From Prolixibacteraceae bacterium (GTDB taxonomy: Bacteria; Bacteroidota; Bacteroidia; Bacteroidales; Prolixibacteraceae): 52,394 nt of DNA. Within the stretch, counting starts at the first letter, position 1. Each line of letters begins with the position of its first letter. The position numbers and the translations under genes are program-made. The stretch lies in NCBI GenBank assembly GCA_017998095.1, contig JAGODU010000009.1, positions 1-52,394 of the forward strand, in the 5' to 3' direction. The notes below the pieces were generated by a model. The model was not told the DNA's origin and searched no databases. It saw only the letters and a program-made list of their open reading frames with translations. Shown one piece after another: positions 25,110 to 34,600 of this stretch.

Positions 25110-25997
25110 TTAAACCAGTACTTCGATCTCTCCGGGTAGCATTTTAACATTAACCGGAGTACAACCAATGAGCTCTCCGTCAATATTAAGAACATGATCC
25201 TCAAGAGGTTCAATTGAAAATTGCTTAATCTGGTAATAACCAACAGCGGGGTGACCAACATGTCTTCCCTTAAAAAGCTTGGTAAATAAATAAAGCATAG
25301 CAGGTCGACCAGCTTTTCTAAGAACGATAAGGCCAATAAGACCATCGTTGGTTTGAGCAAGAGGAGCCATCTTCATTGCCTTACCTGTATTAATAGTATT
25401 ACAACCAAGTATAAATCCGTAATCACCGGCAAGTTTTTGTTTTTCTATTTTAAGTCTAGCCAGACGTGGTTTGTTCCTAATAATTTCAACAATTGAAGCA
25501 ACATTATAACATTGACCTCCAAGCCATTTAAGTTTATTAGCGGTTTGAAGTATTTCAGTTGCCAATCCCCATCCTACAATGTTGAAGCCATAAATAATTT
25601 CCCCTTTAGCTTCAACTTTAGCAATATCAACCTTTCTTGTTCTTCCTGTTAAAATCCTTAAAGCAGCAACTTCAGGATCAAGTGCATCAATATCTCGCAT
25701 AAAAGAGTTGCCTGTACCACCGGGAATAAGACCAATCGGGATTTTTGCCTTATCTTCCCTCTTAAGCATGCCGTTTACAATTTCATGCATTGTTCCATCA
25801 CCACCTATAACACATAAACCGTCGTAATCGGAAAAATCAAGCGAGCCTGCTAATTCGCGGGCATGTCCTGCATACTCAGTTTTTATGACATCTGTTTTCA
25901 GCCCTCCTTTATCAAAAATCTGAAGCACTTTTTCTACAATTAAGTGGCTTTTTTTATTTCCGCTGACAGGGTTATAGATTAGATATACTTTATGCAT
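25110..25997 (-). CDS. Diacylglycerol/lipid kinase family protein (YegS/BmrU-like)
   Basis: 295 residues. DAGK catalytic domain with YNPVSGNKKS near the N-terminus, the nucleotide-binding GGDGTMHEIVNGM and PGGTGNSF, and the C-terminal beta-sandwich ending in VNVKMLPGEIEVLV. It phosphorylates a lipid such as diacylglycerol or a sphingoid/ceramide base using ATP; sphingolipids occur in many Bacteroidetes, so the substrate is open. First gene of the minus-strand group; OmpA starts 91 bases after its stop. A TACTTTTG -7 box lies 34 bases upstream. Confidence 0.9.
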   Translation of the reverse strand: MHKVYLIYNPVSGNKKSHLIVEKVLQIFDKGGLKTDVIKTEYAGHARELAGSLDFSDYDGLCVIGGDGTMHEIVNGMLKREDKAKIPIGLIPGGTGNSFMRDIDALDPEVAALRILTGRTRKVDIAKVEAKGEIIYGFNIVGWGLATEILQTANKLKWLGGQCYNVASIVEIIRNKPRLARLKIEKQKLAGDYGFILGCNTINTGKAMKMAPLAQTNDGLIGLIVLRKAGRPAMLYLFTKLFKGRHVGHPAVGYYQIKQFSIEPLEDHVLNIDGELIGCTPVNVKMLPGEIEVLV

Positions 25998-26031
25998 TTT
26001 ATTTTATTTATGAATTAATATAAGTATTACT

Positions 26032-26039
26032 CAAAAGTA
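26032..26039 (-). promoter_or_regulatory. Candidate -7 box for the lipid kinase gene
   Basis: Minus-strand TACTTTTG fits TAnnTTTG; no good -33 box at normal spacing. The remaining intergenic stretch to 26259 is AT-rich and includes AGTTAA-AATG-TTAACT (26227-26242), a short perfect inverted repeat 18 bases before the next plus-strand gene. Confidence 0.35.
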
Positions 26040-26259
26040 TCTTAAAAATTAAAATTAATCATTTTTATCAGTTATTGTTTATATTAACCAAGCTAAACTA
26101 ATTAAAGGGCCTGGAAAACGAATTTTTGAAGACTGAATTCAAATTAATAAAAATATCAAACACCTGATTTATAAGAACAATAACAAAAGATAAATATAAT
26201 AACATATTTAGAAAGTTATATGTGTTAGTTAAAATGTTAACTTTAATAAAAAAGAAGTT

Positions 26260-27267
26260 ATGAAATCAATATTGCAAGCATTAATAATAGTCATATTAAT
26301 AGGATTAAGCTCAGGTAATGTTTATGCACAAGATAGTGAAAATCAATACCCTAAACCTACTTTTCTTGTAACAAAAAATGATGGAACAGAGTTTCTGGGT
26401 GAGATATTATCACAGGATGCCAGAGAAATACTGATGAAAACAGAAAAAATAGGAGATGTTTATATACCTAAGCATGAAATAAAATCTATAAAAGAAGTCA
26501 ACCCAAAGTTTTATGAGGAGTTTTCAGGAGAAGAGATATTTTCAACAAGATATTTCATTACAACCAATGGATTACCTATAAAAAAGGGTGATAATTACAT
26601 ACTTTGGAATATATATGGTCCTGACTTTCAATTTGGTATTGCTGATAATTTCGGAGTTGGGATAATGACATCATGGGCTGCTATTCCAATTATAGCAAAT
26701 GCAAAGTACAGTATAAAGCTTGGGGAAAATTCAAATGTGGCATTAGGAGTTCTACTAGGAACAGGATCATGGGCATTCCCTGATTTTGGGCTTGCTTTGC
26801 CTTTCGCATCTTACACCTATGGGAACAGGAAAAATAATCTGACTTTTTCAGTAGGTTATGCAGGACTGACATATACAACAGAAAATTATAATCCTATTAC
26901 TAATTTAACGTATGATGAAAAATTCTCTGAAGGAAGGTTATTATTTTCCTTAGCAGGAATGTTCAAGATAAATTCAAAATTCAGTATAGTATTTGATACA
27001 TTTATATCTCCATGGGGACCGGAATTGAATAAAACAGAATGGATATCAAGTGATAAATTTGATCCGGTTACAAATCAATATTTGAATACAACATGGACTC
27101 AAAGAAATTACACGGAGAAGAGTCCCGGCCTGGCTATAATTCTACCCGGTATAAGATGGCATCTTGATTCAAACAAGGCTTTTCAGTTTGGGTTTACAGG
27201 TTTTTACTATGATAATGAGTTTGTCCCATTCCCAATACCTATGGTTCAATGGTTCAGAAAACTTTAA
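26260..27267 (+). CDS. Secreted/outer-membrane protein of unknown function
   Basis: 335 residues with signal peptide (hydrophobic residues 5-19, cleavage near VYAQDS). Residues about 35-75 form a small all-beta domain (FLVTKNDGTEFLGEILSQDAREILMKTEKIGDVYIPKHEIKSI) of the kind seen in front of many Bacteroidetes outer-membrane proteins. The remainder alternates Gly/aromatic strands (about 95-335) like an 8-12 stranded barrel, with repeated FGVGIMTSW, ALGVLLGTGSWAF and FSVGYAGL segments. I do not recognise the family. It is on its own: no gene within 100 bases on the same strand. The preceding inverted repeat at 26227-26242 might be an operator. Confidence 0.65.
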   Translation: MKSILQALIIVILIGLSSGNVYAQDSENQYPKPTFLVTKNDGTEFLGEILSQDAREILMKTEKIGDVYIPKHEIKSIKEVNPKFYEEFSGEEIFSTRYFITTNGLPIKKGDNYILWNIYGPDFQFGIADNFGVGIMTSWAAIPIIANAKYSIKLGENSNVALGVLLGTGSWAFPDFGLALPFASYTYGNRKNNLTFSVGYAGLTYTTENYNPITNLTYDEKFSEGRLLFSLAGMFKINSKFSIVFDTFISPWGPELNKTEWISSDKFDPVTNQYLNTTWTQRNYTEKSPGLAIILPGIRWHLDSNKAFQFGFTGFYYDNEFVPFPIPMVQWFRKL

Positions 27268-27385
27268 ATCATGAAAATTTATATTTAAAGTATCATTTAC
27301 TGTTTAAAAATTCTGTAGTCAAATAACTGTTGTATATCTTTATGCCGTTTTAAATTACAATTATTAACTTTTTAAAATAATAGCC

Positions 27386-28408
27386 ATGACCAAATTTGCA
27401 ACAGTAATTGCTGCGTTACTTATTTTTATATCTACTAATCTTTTAGCACAGACTCAAAAGGATACAATTTACACCTACTACACAAAAACACCTGTTGTTA
27501 TTGACGGGTCGGATTCAGATGCTTGTTGGGCAAAAGCACAATGGCATGCAATGGATCAGGTATGGATTCCATATAATCAAGTAATGGCAGACGGAGATTT
27601 TGAAGGAAGGTACAAAGTCGCCTGGGACAAAAACTATCTATACATTTTAGTTGAAGTTAATGATAATATTTTATCTGATGATCATACAAATCCAACTGAT
27701 AATTATTGGAATGACGATTGTGTAGAGATATTTATTGACGAAGATCGTTCAAAAGGAAATCATCTTAATAGTTATAACGCTTTTGCTTATCATGTAAGTA
27801 TTAAATATGATGCAATTGATGGAGGGACAGGTTCAGCAGTAAACTTGAAAAACAACCTAACAGTTGTCATGGATACTATAGATGAGACAACTTATGTATG
27901 GGAGTTTGCCATGAAGATATACAATTCAACGTTTAAACCATCAAGTCCAGAAAACAGCAGAGTATATTTAACTGCAAACAAGTTAATGGGATTTTCAATT
28001 GCTTATTGCGATAATGATGAAACAAAAGCACGGGAAAATTTTATTGGATCAATGATTATGCCTGAAGCAAATGCAAATGACAACTATATAACTGCTGACT
28101 TTTTTGGTTCAATGTTGCTTGTTGATCCGGATAATGAAAGTACTTCATCTCTAAGAATAAGGGAAAATGAAAAAATGATAAAATTCTATCCAAATCCTGC
28201 TAAAGAAATTATAGAATATACAGTGCAAAATCAAAGTGAAGAACAACTAAAACTAGGTATTTATTCCATAACGGGAGAGTTAGTTCAATCATTAAATCTT
28301 AATGAGAAGCAAGGAATGATAGAAATCGGCAATTTAAACAGGGGAGTTTATTATTTTAGTTTAACTTCCGGATCCTCTACAAATACTGAAGTAATAATAA
28401 AACTATAA
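27386..28408 (+). CDS. CBM9-like domain protein with type IX secretion C-terminal signal
   Basis: 340 residues: signal peptide (cleavage near LLAQTQ), a carbohydrate-binding family 9-like/DOMON beta-sandwich (about 33-240: VVIDGSDSDACWAKAQWH, YKVAWDKNYLYILVEVND, WNDDCVEIFIDEDRSKG), and a C-terminal T9SS type A sorting domain (about 265-340: FYPNPAKEIIEY, LGIYSITGELVQSLNL, LNRGVYYFSLTSG). It should be exported across the outer membrane by the Por system and attached or released at the surface. No catalytic domain is present, so it is a binding protein, or CBM9 here is a structural/heme-type fold. Followed by a strong hairpin. Confidence 0.88.
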   Translation: MTKFATVIAALLIFISTNLLAQTQKDTIYTYYTKTPVVIDGSDSDACWAKAQWHAMDQVWIPYNQVMADGDFEGRYKVAWDKNYLYILVEVNDNILSDDHTNPTDNYWNDDCVEIFIDEDRSKGNHLNSYNAFAYHVSIKYDAIDGGTGSAVNLKNNLTVVMDTIDETTYVWEFAMKIYNSTFKPSSPENSRVYLTANKLMGFSIAYCDNDETKARENFIGSMIMPEANANDNYITADFFGSMLLVDPDNESTSSLRIRENEKMIKFYPNPAKEIIEYTVQNQSEEQLKLGIYSITGELVQSLNLNEKQGMIEIGNLNRGVYYFSLTSGSSTNTEVIIKL

Positions 28409-28415
28409 TATTAAA

Positions 28416-28449
28416 ATACAGGCTGTTCAAAATATTGGACAGCCTGTTT
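28416..28449. terminator. Hairpin terminator between convergent genes
   Basis: Thirteen-pair stem from 28416-28428 to 28437-28449 (one G-U) with an eight-base loop. T tracts on either side are short, but its position between the convergent CBM9 and asnB genes suggests it ends both transcripts. A second weak palindrome lies at 28468-28492. Confidence 0.7.
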
Positions 28450-28518
28450 AATAAAGGTTTAGGAACTCTATTGAAGGTTTTAACCTAAATAGAATAGGTA
28501 TAGAACTAAAATGGGATT

Positions 28519-30186
28519 TTACGCATAACCATTTTCATGTACAGTTTTAACTGCTCTTCCTGAAGGATCTACCATATTTTTAAAAGTTGCATCCCACTCT
28601 AAAGCGATTGGTGTGCTACATGCAACAGATGGAACAGAAGGGACACAAGAAGCAGCAGAGTCGGACGGGAATAACTCATGAAAAAGGGTTCTGTAATAAT
28701 ATTCTTCTTTACTCATAGGAGGATTAATCGGGTATCTTTCAGAAACATTCAACATTTCTTCATCAGTTACGTGAGCAGATGTTATTTGTTTTAACGTATC
28801 AATCCAGCCATAGCCTACCCCATCCGAGAATTGTTCTTTTTGTCTCCAGACAATACTATCAGGCAAATATTCCTCAAAAGCTTTCCTTAAAATCCATTTT
28901 TCCATCTTTCCTTTTCCGGACATTTTATCAACCGGATTAAGTCTCATTGCAACATCCATGAATTCTTTATCGAGGAATGGCACTCTTCCTTCAATTCCCC
29001 AGGCTGCTAAGGATTTATTAGCACGCAAACAATCATAAAGATGAAGTTTATCAATTTTACGTACTGTTTCTTTATGAAATTCTTCAGCATTGGGAGCTTT
29101 ATGAAAATAAAGATATCCACCGAAAATTTCATCAGCTCCTTCACCAGAAAGTACCATTTTAACTCCCATGGATCGTATAACCCTAGCCATCAGATACATT
29201 GGAGTCGAAGCCCTGACAGTAGTTGTATCATAGGTTTCCAAATGATAAATTACATCCCGTATTGCATCCAGACCTTCCTGAATTGTGAAATGAATTTCAT
29301 GATGAATAGTACCAATATGATCAGCAACTTTACGGGCAGCAGCTAAATCAGGTGAACCTTCCAGACCAACTGCAAAAGAATGAAGTTGTGGCCACCAGGC
29401 ATCCTGAGTATTGTTACTTTCAATCCTTTTAGCAGCAAACTTTTTAGCAATTGCGGAAATAATAGAAGAATCAAGGCCTCCGGAAAGAAGTACACCATAA
29501 GGAACGTCAGACATAAGCTGGCGATGAACAGCATCTTCAAGAGCATTTCTTAAAGTCTCAATATCCGATTTTTTTTCTTTTACTTCATCATAATCCATCC
29601 AATCTCGTTTATACCAACGAGTCATTTTACCATCTTTACTTGAAAGATAATGACCTGGTTTGAATTCTTCTATCTTCGAACAAAATCCTTCTAAAGCTTT
29701 TAGCTCTGAAGCGGCATAAAATGTTCCATGACTATCCCACCCTACATATAAAGGAACAATTCCAATATGATCGCGGGCAATCAAATAAACATCGTTTTCA
29801 ATATCATATAAAGTAAATGCAAAAATTCCATTTAAATCTTCAAGAAAGTCAACACCTTTATATCTATATAAAGCCAGAATGACTTCACAGTCTGATTGCG
29901 TAAGAAACTCATATTTATCTTCGTATTCCCGTCTGAATTTCTGATGGTTATATATTTCCCCATTTACAGCAAGCACTAACTTTCCATCTTTACTAAACAA
30001 GGGTTGTTTCCCTGAACTGGGATCCACAATTGCCAAACGCTCATGAGCCAATATAGCTTTATCACCACAATAAATACCTGACCAGTCCGGACCTCTGTGA
30101 CGTAATCTCTTAGCCATTTTCAAAGCTTGGGTCCTTAATGATTGAGGTTCCTGTTTAATATCAAAAATTCCTAGTATACCACACAT
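28519..30186 (-). CDS. asnB: Asparagine synthetase B, glutamine-hydrolysing
   Basis: 555 residues, same as enterobacterial AsnB. The mature N-terminus starts with catalytic Cys2 (MCGILGIFD) of the class II glutaminase domain (to about 190), with AHERLAIVD and NGEIYNH; the synthetase domain carries the ATP pyrophosphatase loop SGGLDSS and the GEGADEIFGGY motif. It makes asparagine and AMP from aspartate, glutamine and ATP. It is the last gene of a minus-strand run glnN-gltB-gltD-asnB, 37 bases after gltD, so it is likely co-regulated with nitrogen assimilation. Confidence 0.97.
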   Translation of the reverse strand: MCGILGIFDIKQEPQSLRTQALKMAKRLRHRGPDWSGIYCGDKAILAHERLAIVDPSSGKQPLFSKDGKLVLAVNGEIYNHQKFRREYEDKYEFLTQSDCEVILALYRYKGVDFLEDLNGIFAFTLYDIENDVYLIARDHIGIVPLYVGWDSHGTFYAASELKALEGFCSKIEEFKPGHYLSSKDGKMTRWYKRDWMDYDEVKEKKSDIETLRNALEDAVHRQLMSDVPYGVLLSGGLDSSIISAIAKKFAAKRIESNNTQDAWWPQLHSFAVGLEGSPDLAAARKVADHIGTIHHEIHFTIQEGLDAIRDVIYHLETYDTTTVRASTPMYLMARVIRSMGVKMVLSGEGADEIFGGYLYFHKAPNAEEFHKETVRKIDKLHLYDCLRANKSLAAWGIEGRVPFLDKEFMDVAMRLNPVDKMSGKGKMEKWILRKAFEEYLPDSIVWRQKEQFSDGVGYGWIDTLKQITSAHVTDEEMLNVSERYPINPPMSKEEYYYRTLFHELFPSDSAASCVPSVPSVACSTPIALEWDATFKNMVDPSGRAVKTVHENGYA

Positions 30187-30223
30187 ACAATTTTAGTTTT
30201 AGAAAATAAAAATATCATCTTGT

Positions 30224-31645
30224 TTATAAGTCCCTTAAAAAATTATCTATCTTTTCAGCAGATTTTCGCCCTGAATCAATTGCCCTGACAACCAGACTAG
30301 CACCCATTACTGTATCTCCTGCAGCAAAAACCTTTGATTTAGAAGTTTGCATAAGTTTATTTACTTCTACATTACCTCTTTTATCATAATTTACACCCAG
30401 GCTATCGAGCAAACCTTCATGAACAGGATGGATAAAACCAAGAGCCAATAAAACTAAATCAGCTTTGATTATTTCAATTTTTCCTGTAGGGAACATCTTC
30501 ATAGACCCATCATCTTGCTTTTTCCATTCAATTTCTTCAATCTCAACACCTTTGATAGTACCCTTTTCACCAAGGAACTTTCTTGAATTCAAACTCCATC
30601 TTCTTTCACAACCTTCCTTATGTGAGCTTGATGTTTTAAGTACATTTGGATACATTGGCCATGGTGTTTCAGGATTAACATTTTCCGGAGGCTGAGGTAA
30701 AAGTTCTATCTGAGTAACTTTCACTGCACCTTGTCTGATAGATGTGCCTACGCAATCAGAACCTGTATCCCCACCTCCTATCACAAGAACTTCTTTGTCT
30801 TTTGCTGAAATCAATTCTGGTACGGGTATTTCTTTTTTAGATACAATTGAATTTTGCTGATATAAAAAATCAAGAGCAAAGTAAATCCCGTTTAAATTTC
30901 TTCCTTCAATTTCAATGTTTCTGGGAACACCTGATCCAATTGCAAGACAAACAGCATCATACTCTTTGATTATCTTTTTAATATCAATATTATTACCAAT
31001 TTCAGAATTAGTCTTAAAAACAATTCCTTCTGCAGACAATAAGTTTAATCTTCTGTCTATTATAGACTTGTTAAGTTTGAAATCTGGAATGCCATATCTT
31101 AGCAGACCACCAATAGCATCACTTTTTTCATATACAACAACGCTATGTCCCTTCTTATTAAGTTGATCAGCACAAGCAAGTCCGGCAGGACCTGAACCAA
31201 TAACTGCAATTTTCTTTCCTGTCCGTTTTTCAGGGATACGAGGTTTAATATATCCTTCAGCGAAAGCATGCTCGATGGTTGCTGCTTCATTTTCCCTAAT
31301 AGTAACTGAAGTCCCGTCAAGTGCAAGCACACAACTTTTTTCGCAAGGTGCAGGACAAACCCGACCTGTAAATTCAGGAAAGTTATTCGTCGAGTGCAAA
31401 GAATCAATAGCTTCTTTCCATTTACCTTTATATATTAAATCCTGCCATTCAGGATTTTTATTTCCTAGGGGACATGCCCAATGACAAAATGGAACTCCAC
31501 AATCCATGCAACGAGATGCCTGTAGAATACGATCTTCAGTATTTAGTACCTGTTCAACTTCTCCATAGTCTGAAATTCTTTCCATTACCGGTCTGTAACC
31601 GGCTTCCTTTCTTTGTATTGTTAAAAATGCTTTAGGATTTCCCAT
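30224..31645 (-). CDS. gltD: Glutamate synthase (NADPH) small subunit
   Basis: 473 residues. The N-terminal iron-sulphur part shows CMDCGVPFCHWAC (C-x2-C-x4-C-x3-C) and CPAPCEKSC, the two [4Fe-4S] cysteine sets of GltD; then FAD/NAD(P)H Rossmann motifs VIGSGPAGLACADQL (about 147-161) and VIGGGDTGSDC (about 290-300), ending with AAGDTVMGASLVV. It passes electrons from NAD(P)H to the large subunit. Start at 31645 gives the usual MGNPKAFLTIQR N-terminus. Lies 39 bases after gltB and 37 before asnB. Confidence 0.96.
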   Translation of the reverse strand: MGNPKAFLTIQRKEAGYRPVMERISDYGEVEQVLNTEDRILQASRCMDCGVPFCHWACPLGNKNPEWQDLIYKGKWKEAIDSLHSTNNFPEFTGRVCPAPCEKSCVLALDGTSVTIRENEAATIEHAFAEGYIKPRIPEKRTGKKIAVIGSGPAGLACADQLNKKGHSVVVYEKSDAIGGLLRYGIPDFKLNKSIIDRRLNLLSAEGIVFKTNSEIGNNIDIKKIIKEYDAVCLAIGSGVPRNIEIEGRNLNGIYFALDFLYQQNSIVSKKEIPVPELISAKDKEVLVIGGGDTGSDCVGTSIRQGAVKVTQIELLPQPPENVNPETPWPMYPNVLKTSSSHKEGCERRWSLNSRKFLGEKGTIKGVEIEEIEWKKQDDGSMKMFPTGKIEIIKADLVLLALGFIHPVHEGLLDSLGVNYDKRGNVEVNKLMQTSKSKVFAAGDTVMGASLVVRAIDSGRKSAEKIDNFLRDL

Positions 31646-31684
31646 GGTATTTATTTTTAAAAAATGCCTTTATCAAATATTTAA

Positions 31685-34600
31685 TTAATAATCATACTCC
31701 ACCTGAGCTATTTTCTTTTTAATAGCTTCAATCTTCTCATCATGAAGAACTTTCTTATATTCAATTGGCATTACTTTAATGAATTTGTCAATGTATTTAT
31801 CCCAATTATCGATTATTCTTTTAGCCATTGTACTTGACGTATATCTGAAATGTGAAGATATTAATCCAAGTAATTCGTGAGCGTCAGCACTATCTTCAAT
31901 AAGTGAAAGTTCTACCATCTCCATGTTGCAGAAATAATCAAAATCCTGGTTTTCATTAAGAACATAAGCTATCCCACCACTCATACCAGCAGCAAAATTT
32001 CGGCCCACATTTCCAAGTACTACTGTCCTGCCTCCTGTCATATACTCGCAGCAATGATCACCGGCTCCTTCTACTACAGCAATAGCTCCACTATTTCTTA
32101 CACAGAAACGTTCGCCAACAATACCGTTGATATAAACCTCGCCAGATGTAGCTCCATAAAGCATAGTATTACCGGAAATAATATTATTTTCCGGTTGATA
32201 AGTTGTTCCTTGTGGAGGTACAACAATAATTTTACCACCTGAAAGACCTTTACCCAGATAATCATTAGCTTCACCTTCAAGACGGAATGTAACTCCTTTA
32301 GCCAGGAAAGCTCCAAAACTTTGTCCGGCAGAACCTTTGAAAGTACAACGAATAGTGTCATTAGGAAGTCCTTTATTACCATATCTTTTAGCTATTTCTC
32401 CTGATAACATTGCACCCACAGTTCTATCAGTATTACAAATAGGTTTATGAAATTCAGAAGGAACGTGAAGTTCGATAGATGGCATTGCGGCTTTAATCAA
32501 CTCTTTATCAAGTACTTTATCAATCTTATGTTCCTGATCTTTTACTTTTCTGATATCAAATTGGGAAGCTTCAGAAGGTACGGCAAGTAATTTGGACAAG
32601 TCAATCTTCTTTGTTTTTTTATTTATTTCTGAAGGGACAAATTCAATAAGATCAGCTCTGCCTATTATTTCATCGAGTTTAGTAAATCCCATTTCTGCAA
32701 GGTGTTCTCTTACATCCTGTGCAAGGAAATTAAAATAGTTAAGAAGGTATTCATACCTGCCTACAAACCTTTTTCTAAGCTTTTCATCCTGAGTAGCTAC
32801 TCCAACCGGACATGTATTCATATGACATTTACGCATCATAACACATCCTAAAACAATCAATGCACTAGTAGCAAATCCAAATTCTTCAGCACCAAGCAGG
32901 GCAGCATTAATAATATCCTTACCTGTTTTTAACTGACCATCAGCTTGTAATTTTACTTGTCCCCTCAGGTTATTCATAACTAAAGTCTGTTGAGTTTCAG
33001 CTAAACCTAATTCCATTGGCAAACCTGCATACTTTATAGAACTTGAAGGACTAGCACCTGTTCCGCCTTCACATCCACTGATAAGAATCATATCTGCTTT
33101 AGCTTTAGCTACCCCGGCAGCAATTGTACCTACTCCGCTTTCAGAAACAAGCTTTACACTTATTCTTGCATTTGGATTAACATTTTTAAGGTCGAATATC
33201 AACTGAGCAAGATCTTCAATGGAATATATATCATGATGTGGAGGAGGTGATATCAAAGAAATTCCAGGAATCGAATGTCGGGTTTTAGCAATAATATTAT
33301 CTACCTTGTATCCCGGCAGTTGACCTCCTTCACCTGGCTTTGCTCCCTGAGCAATTTTAATTTGCAGTTCATCTGCATTGATTAAATATTCAGCTGTAAC
33401 TCCAAATCTTCCGGAAGCAACTTGTTTAATTGCACTTCTTCGGTTTAAACCATCTTCACTAATCTTGAAACGCACGGGATCTTCTCCTCCCTCTCCGGTA
33501 TTACTTCTACCACCTAAAATATTCATTGCAATTGCCATTGCCTCATGAGCATCTTTGCTAATTGACCCGTAAGACATTGCGCCAGTTACAAAACGTTTAG
33601 TTATTTCAGAGACAGGTTCTACATTTTCAACAGGTATTCTTTCTCTTTTTTTAAACTTCATAAAATCCCTTAGAAAAATCGGTTCAGGCTTTGAGTCAAC
33701 CAGATTTGTATATTCTTTAAACTTTTTATAACTGCCAATCCTTGTTGATAGCTGAAGCATAGAAATCGTTTCAGGGTTCCACGCATGCTGTTCACCATCT
33801 TTTCTATAGGAATATATTCCTCTGTTTTCAAGATAATCACTATCACTTTTTACTTCAAAGGCACCATTATGAGTTGCTATTGCTTCTTCAGCAATGTCTT
33901 CAATGTCAATTCCTTCAATTCTCGATGATGTACCCCTGAAATACTTGCTTAGAAGTTTGGAACTTAATCCTACTGCTTCAAAAATCTGAGCACCCCGATA
34001 GCTTCTGATTGTTGAGATTCCCATTTTAGAAATAACTTTCAACAAACCCTTATTAATAGATTTGATGTAGTTTTTTTCAGCTGTATGAAAATCTAACTGT
34101 AATTCATGCTTATTAACCAAATCCTCGAGAATAGCAAAAGATAAATAAGGATTAACAGCTGTAGCACCATAGCCGAACAATAGGGCAAAATGCATTACTT
34201 CACGAGGCTCAGCAGTCTCAACAACAACAGCAATCTGCATCCTTTTTCTTTTCTCAATCAAATAATGATGGACAGCAGAAACTGCCAACAAAGAAGGAAT
34301 AGGAACATTATTTTCGTCAACGCCACGGTCGCTTAAAATGATATAATGGTATTTATCATTAACTGCTTGTTCAGCTTTATGACAAAGCTCGTCAACAGCT
34401 TTTTCCAAAGCAGAAGGACCTTCTGCAGGATTAAACAACATTGGAAGTGTCAAAGCTTTAAAACCCTTATAACGAAGATTCTTTAAAATATCAAATTCTG
34501 TATTGGTCAGTACCGGACTAGAAAGTTTAACCATTTTACAAAGTTCGGGTGATGGTTCAAGCAGATTACCTTCCTGCGCTCCAATATATAAAGTCAAAGA

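Noticed and set aside
26227..26242. AGTTAA-N4-TTAACT inverted repeat before the 26260 gene
   Set aside because: Six-base A/T-rich arms are expected by chance in such regions; mentioned but not called as an operator.
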